A stretch of 26,841 nt of DNA from an uncultured Clostridia bacterium. GTDB lineage: Bacteria > Bacillota > Clostridia > Christensenellales > Aristaeellaceae. The translations under genes and the position numbers were made by a program. The DNA lies in NCBI GenBank assembly GCA_934663625.1, contig CAKUKP010000039.1, forward strand, positions 1-26,841, given 5' to 3'. The notes beneath the pieces were generated by a model that saw only the letters and a list, made by a program, of their open reading frames with translations, did no database searches and had not been told where the DNA came from. This document shows, piece after piece, positions 23,981-26,841 of this stretch (positions within the stretch are counted from its first letter, which is position 1; each line of letters begins with the position of its first letter).

Positions 23981-25163
23981 GGTATGCTTCCTTTCTGATC
24001 GGCGAATTGAATTCCGCCGTTTCAATCGTATTTCGCACGCAGGTATACGCGCCGTCCGCGCCGCGCAGATATACGGCGGGCAGATCGCGGCTCAAAAACA
24101 GGGCGATGCCCTCGGTGACGCAGTACGCGCCCGTATTTTCAAAGCGCAGCACATCGCCGATTTCGATCTTCGGCAGCGGCGCCTGCTTCACAATAATATC
24201 GTTCATCGAACAGAGCGATCCGCAGATGTTCCAGCGCGCGTCGTCCGCTTCGCGCTCCTTCCCCACCACCGATAAAAACGGCTGCTTCATCGCCATGGAC
24301 TGCCCGTAATACACCATCTGGTGCATTCCACCGTCCACCAGCAGATAGTTCTGTTCGCGGTTGCGCTTCATATCTACAATGTGGGTGTAATATCGCCCGC
24401 AGGATGCGGCGATGCTCCGCCCCAGTTCGATGGTGATCTGCGGCTTGTTAACCATTTCACGAACCAGATCGCCAAAGCCCGTAATCAGCGCTTCTTCATC
24501 AATTTCATCGGATTTGAAATACGCCACGGGAAAGCCCGTTCCGTATTCCAGCTCCGCCGCGGTATAGCCGTATTGATCGCGCAGCTTTGTGAGGAACGCG
24601 TCCAGATGCGCAATTTCGCGGCGCAGCTTTTTCAGCGATGTTTTCTGCGTTCCGGAGAAATACTGAATGCCGATGATTTCGACCTCCGGATGATCGCCGC
24701 GCTCCGCGACGATCTGTTCGATGATCGCTTCATCCATGCCGAACTGGCTGTCGTTCGTCACGCGCAGCAGCGCGGGCACGCATTTGCCGCAGCGTTTTGC
24801 ATCATAACAAATCTGCTGATACTGTTGCAAGGATTCAGCCGTAAAGAACCCGTTAAAGCCGGAATCCGCAATCAGCTTTTCGATCACGGCGGGCGTTTTG
24901 TATACGCCGCTGATGACCATCTTTTGGGTGTCCACCTTCAACTGCGCGCAGATTTCCGCTTCACCGGGCGAACAGACCTCCAGCCGGTCGATATACGGCT
25001 CGATCGCACCGATGATGAAGGTATTGGCCTTGACGGCGTAGCAAAGCTTTATATCCTCCGGCAGAAGCGCGCGCAGCCTTTCCACGCGCCCCCGCAGCGT
25101 TTCGGTATCGAACACATAAAATGCGCCCGCGTTCGCCTGAATCAGGCTCTGTTCCGTATTCAT
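23973..25163 (-). CDS. LysA-fold PLP-dependent decarboxylase
   Basis: A 396-residue fold-type III PLP enzyme (diaminopimelate/ornithine decarboxylase family): alanine-racemase-like barrel with PLP Lys45 in CYAVKANTF, ELGRS near 246-250 for phosphate binding, then the C-terminal sheet domain with Cys318 in CGSLCSMND and Tyr347 in NTGAY. The usual DapDC motif GxHxHxGSQ reads GIQYFSGTQ, so it is not a standard lysine-pathway LysA; its form resembles decarboxylases I recall beside AMP-ligases and carrier proteins in exopolysaccharide clusters. It overlaps the adenylation gene by four bases (ATGA) and the carrier gene by eight. Decarboxylation of the activated amino acid or a derivative is inferred; a racemase-like role is less likely given the Cys. 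Confidence 0.85.
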   Translation of the reverse strand: MNTEQSLIQANAGAFYVFDTETLRGRVERLRALLPEDIKLCYAVKANTFIIGAIEPYIDRLEVCSPGEAEICAQLKVDTQKMVISGVYKTPAVIEKLIADSGFNGFFTAESLQQYQQICYDAKRCGKCVPALLRVTNDSQFGMDEAIIEQIVAERGDHPEVEIIGIQYFSGTQKTSLKKLRREIAHLDAFLTKLRDQYGYTAAELEYGTGFPVAYFKSDEIDEEALITGFGDLVREMVNKPQITIELGRSIAASCGRYYTHIVDMKRNREQNYLLVDGGMHQMVYYGQSMAMKQPFLSVVGKEREADDARWNICGSLCSMNDIIVKQAPLPKIEIGDVLRFENTGAYCVTEGIALFLSRDLPAVYLRGADGAYTCVRNTIETAEFNSPIRKEAYHG

Positions 25164-26683
25164 CCGTTCTTCTTTCCTCCGGCGATTTCTTCCAGCTTTC
25201 GGCGGTCGATCTTTCCGTTTTTCGTCAGCGGCATTTCGTCCACCCGGCGAAGAACGCCCGGAATCATGAATTCCGGCATGCGATCCTTCATGGCAGCGTA
25301 CAGCGCATCCTTTTCGATCGCGCCGATGTAAAAGCCCTTCAGGCGGGATTTCCGTTCGTCAAATGTGCAGCAGCAGCGCTCCACGCCGTCGATCGCCGCC
25401 ATCGCGCGTTCGATCTCCTCCAGTTCGATGCGGTGTCCCATGTGCTTGATCTGGAAATCCTTCCGTCCGCAGAAGAACAGATCGCCCGAAGCGTCATATT
25501 TGCCCAGATCGCCGGTTCGATAGATGATTTCCGGATAGCAGGGATTCAGCGGGTTGCGCACGAAGCTGCGCGCGGTCTGCGCCTCCGCACGGTAATAACC
25601 CAGCGCCAGCGCGGAACCACGAACGCAGATTTCGCCGACCGCATCCGCTTCCGTCACCGCCCGATCATCCGCGTCCAGCAGGAATACATCCTCGTTCGGA
25701 AATGGCTTTCCGATCGGAATGCCGCCGGAATAATCCCGTCCGGCCTCCAGAATGTGGTAGGTGCAATTGCAGGTGATCTCGGTAGGCCCATATACGTTTA
25801 CAAACATGGCGTTCGGCAGATGCCGCATCCACGTCGTCAAATGCTTGTGCGGCATCACCTCGCCGCTGAATATGATCTTGCGCACCGTTTCCGGCGTGCG
25901 GTAATCCAGCCCGTGGAACGTGCTGATCAGACAGAGCGCGGACACCGCCCAGATCATCACCGTGATTTTGTTTGCGCACAGATAATCGATCAGCTGCACC
26001 GGCGCGGAGAAAAACCGCTTCGGCACGATCACCAGCGTCGCGCCCACGCGCAGCGCGGAATAGATATCCTTTACCGATACATCGAAATCAAACGGCGCCT
26101 GATTGGCGATGACGTCGTCCGGCGCGATGCCCATGATTTCGGTAAAGCAATCGATAAAATCGATCACGCTGCGATGCCCCACCGCGATGCCCTTGGGCGT
26201 TCCCGTGGAACCGGAGGTAAAATTGATGTACAGCGGATCGGTATCGATCGTGCGGCGGCGCGCAGCGGCGAGCGCCGCTTCGTCAATTTCGTGCGCCCGC
26301 AGCGCGTCCACCGTCGTAACGGCAGCGTCCGCAAAGATTTCCTTGGCGGTATCCGCAAGCGCGGGATCGGCAATCACAATTTTAGACTGCAATACGGCAG
26401 CAATTTGTTCCAGCCGCGCGCGCGGAAATTCGGGATTTAACAGCGAATAGCAGCATCCCGCATAGGCGACGCCCATGAACGCGCACAGCGCATCGATTCC
26501 CTTATCCATAAATACGATCACCGGCGCGCGGCGCACGCCCATGGCGATCAAACCGCTGCCGACGCGCCGCGCCGCGGACAGAAAATCCGCGTAGCTAATC
26601 GACTTTTCCTCTTCAATGATCGCTATCTTTTCAGGATTCCTCCGCGCGGAGGCCTCCAGATAATCCAATACGTTGATCTGCAT
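25160..26683 (-). CDS. amino-acid-adenylating enzyme (DltA-like)
   Basis: A 507-residue AMP-forming ligase that would activate a substrate with ATP and load it on a carrier protein. Core motifs: A3 TSGSTGTPKG at 156-165, A4 PFDFDVSVKD with Asp201, where amino-acid-activating enzymes hold the alpha-amino group, A5 VYGPTE at 297-302, A7 YRTGDLGKYD, A8 GHRIELEEIE, and A10 Lys491 in TKNGKIDRR. The length equals DltA (about 505). In DltA a Cys precedes GEV; here it is Ser273 (FSGEVMP). The ATG has GGAG about seven bases upstream; a start four codons earlier overlaps that site. First gene of the operon, with its own promoter. D-Ala or another amino acid remains open. Confidence 0.9.
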   Translation of the reverse strand: MQINVLDYLEASARRNPEKIAIIEEEKSISYADFLSAARRVGSGLIAMGVRRAPVIVFMDKGIDALCAFMGVAYAGCCYSLLNPEFPRARLEQIAAVLQSKIVIADPALADTAKEIFADAAVTTVDALRAHEIDEAALAAARRRTIDTDPLYINFTSGSTGTPKGIAVGHRSVIDFIDCFTEIMGIAPDDVIANQAPFDFDVSVKDIYSALRVGATLVIVPKRFFSAPVQLIDYLCANKITVMIWAVSALCLISTFHGLDYRTPETVRKIIFSGEVMPHKHLTTWMRHLPNAMFVNVYGPTEITCNCTYHILEAGRDYSGGIPIGKPFPNEDVFLLDADDRAVTEADAVGEICVRGSALALGYYRAEAQTARSFVRNPLNPCYPEIIYRTGDLGKYDASGDLFFCGRKDFQIKHMGHRIELEEIERAMAAIDGVERCCCTFDERKSRLKGFYIGAIEKDALYAAMKDRMPEFMIPGVLRRVDEMPLTKNGKIDRRKLEEIAGGKKNG

Positions 26684-26718
26684 AACCCACTCCATTTTAT
26701 TTACCGATACTTATAATA

Positions 26719-26747
26719 ATTATACCAGATACGATCCGTTCTTTCAA
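26719..26747 (-). promoter_or_regulatory. promoter of the Dlt-like operon
   Basis: On the minus strand TTGAAA, 17 bases, TATAAT, about 35 bases before the ATG. No internal promoter or terminator is obvious down to 21109. Confidence 0.87.
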
Positions 26748-26795
26748 GGCTTTAAACTGCAAATCCCACGGCCACAACGACGAATTACAAAAGTA

Positions 26796-26840
26796 TTAAG
26801 TCAACGGCAGAAGAGAGATAATCCAGGTCATGGGCACAGA
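26796..26840 (-). other. possible C-terminal end of an upstream gene
   Basis: One minus-strand frame entering from the right edge reads SVPMTWIISLLPLT and stops at TAA. The hydrophobic tail could end a membrane protein, but 14 codons cannot decide, another frame is also open, and an ATG on the plus strand at 26830 may start a gene instead. Confidence 0.2.
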
Positions 26841-26841
26841 T

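Noticed and set aside
25121..26440. 439-codon plus-strand frame opposite the DltA-like gene
   Set aside because: Antisense shadow of a complete adenylating enzyme with all core motifs.

Overview
The window reads as chromosomal DNA of a Gram-positive, probably Clostridia-like Firmicute. The basis is an L9-DnaB block with a DUF2232 membrane gene, a SpoIID-type protein, a CIRCE operator, lipobox lipoproteins, AGGAGG-type ribosome sites, near-consensus sigma-A promoters with 17-base spacers, and a DltA/DltB-like pathway. I cannot name the genus. Most genes are housekeeping; no prophage, insertion sequence, CRISPR array, tRNA or rRNA was recognised.

Layout. 1-3216 lies on the plus strand: the end of pckA, an eight-cysteine mini-protein that seems to start at ATC, four hairpin repeats, a complete XerC/D-type tyrosine recombinase, and a 3-hydroxyacyl-CoA dehydrogenase. 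3281-7149 is on the minus strand: radA, a SpoIID-like lipoprotein, then a metal-binding-type lipoprotein translationally coupled to rnhA. A divergent promoter pair at about 7219-7270 separates radA from a plus-strand membrane protein with a degenerate metallophosphoesterase domain. 8849-13255 (minus) looks like one operon: DUF2232 membrane protein, rplI, dnaB, a protein with an RNxxxH (HEPN-like) motif plus two CBS domains, and a small alarmone synthetase. 13349-13595 is a chain of hairpins bounded by a direct repeat. 13618-17122 holds an XRE regulator with helical repeats, divergent from htpG, which has a CIRCE operator. 17197-20798 (minus) is metabolic: DUF4432 epimerase-like protein with pfkA, then aspA. 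The aspA leader carries a palindromic MITE-like repeat downstream of a perfect-consensus promoter.

21109-26683 (minus) is the most interesting block: a five-gene operon with overlapping or tightly packed genes, encoding a DltA-like amino-acid-activating enzyme, a LysA-fold PLP decarboxylase, a carrier protein, an MBOAT acyltransferase and a membrane-anchored SGNH protein. This resembles the Dlt system but includes a decarboxylase, and a Cys associated with D-Ala selection in DltA appears to be Ser. I infer a pathway that activates an amino acid, possibly decarboxylates it or a derivative, loads it on the carrier and exports it onto a cell-surface polymer. The chemistry is not shown by sequence alone.
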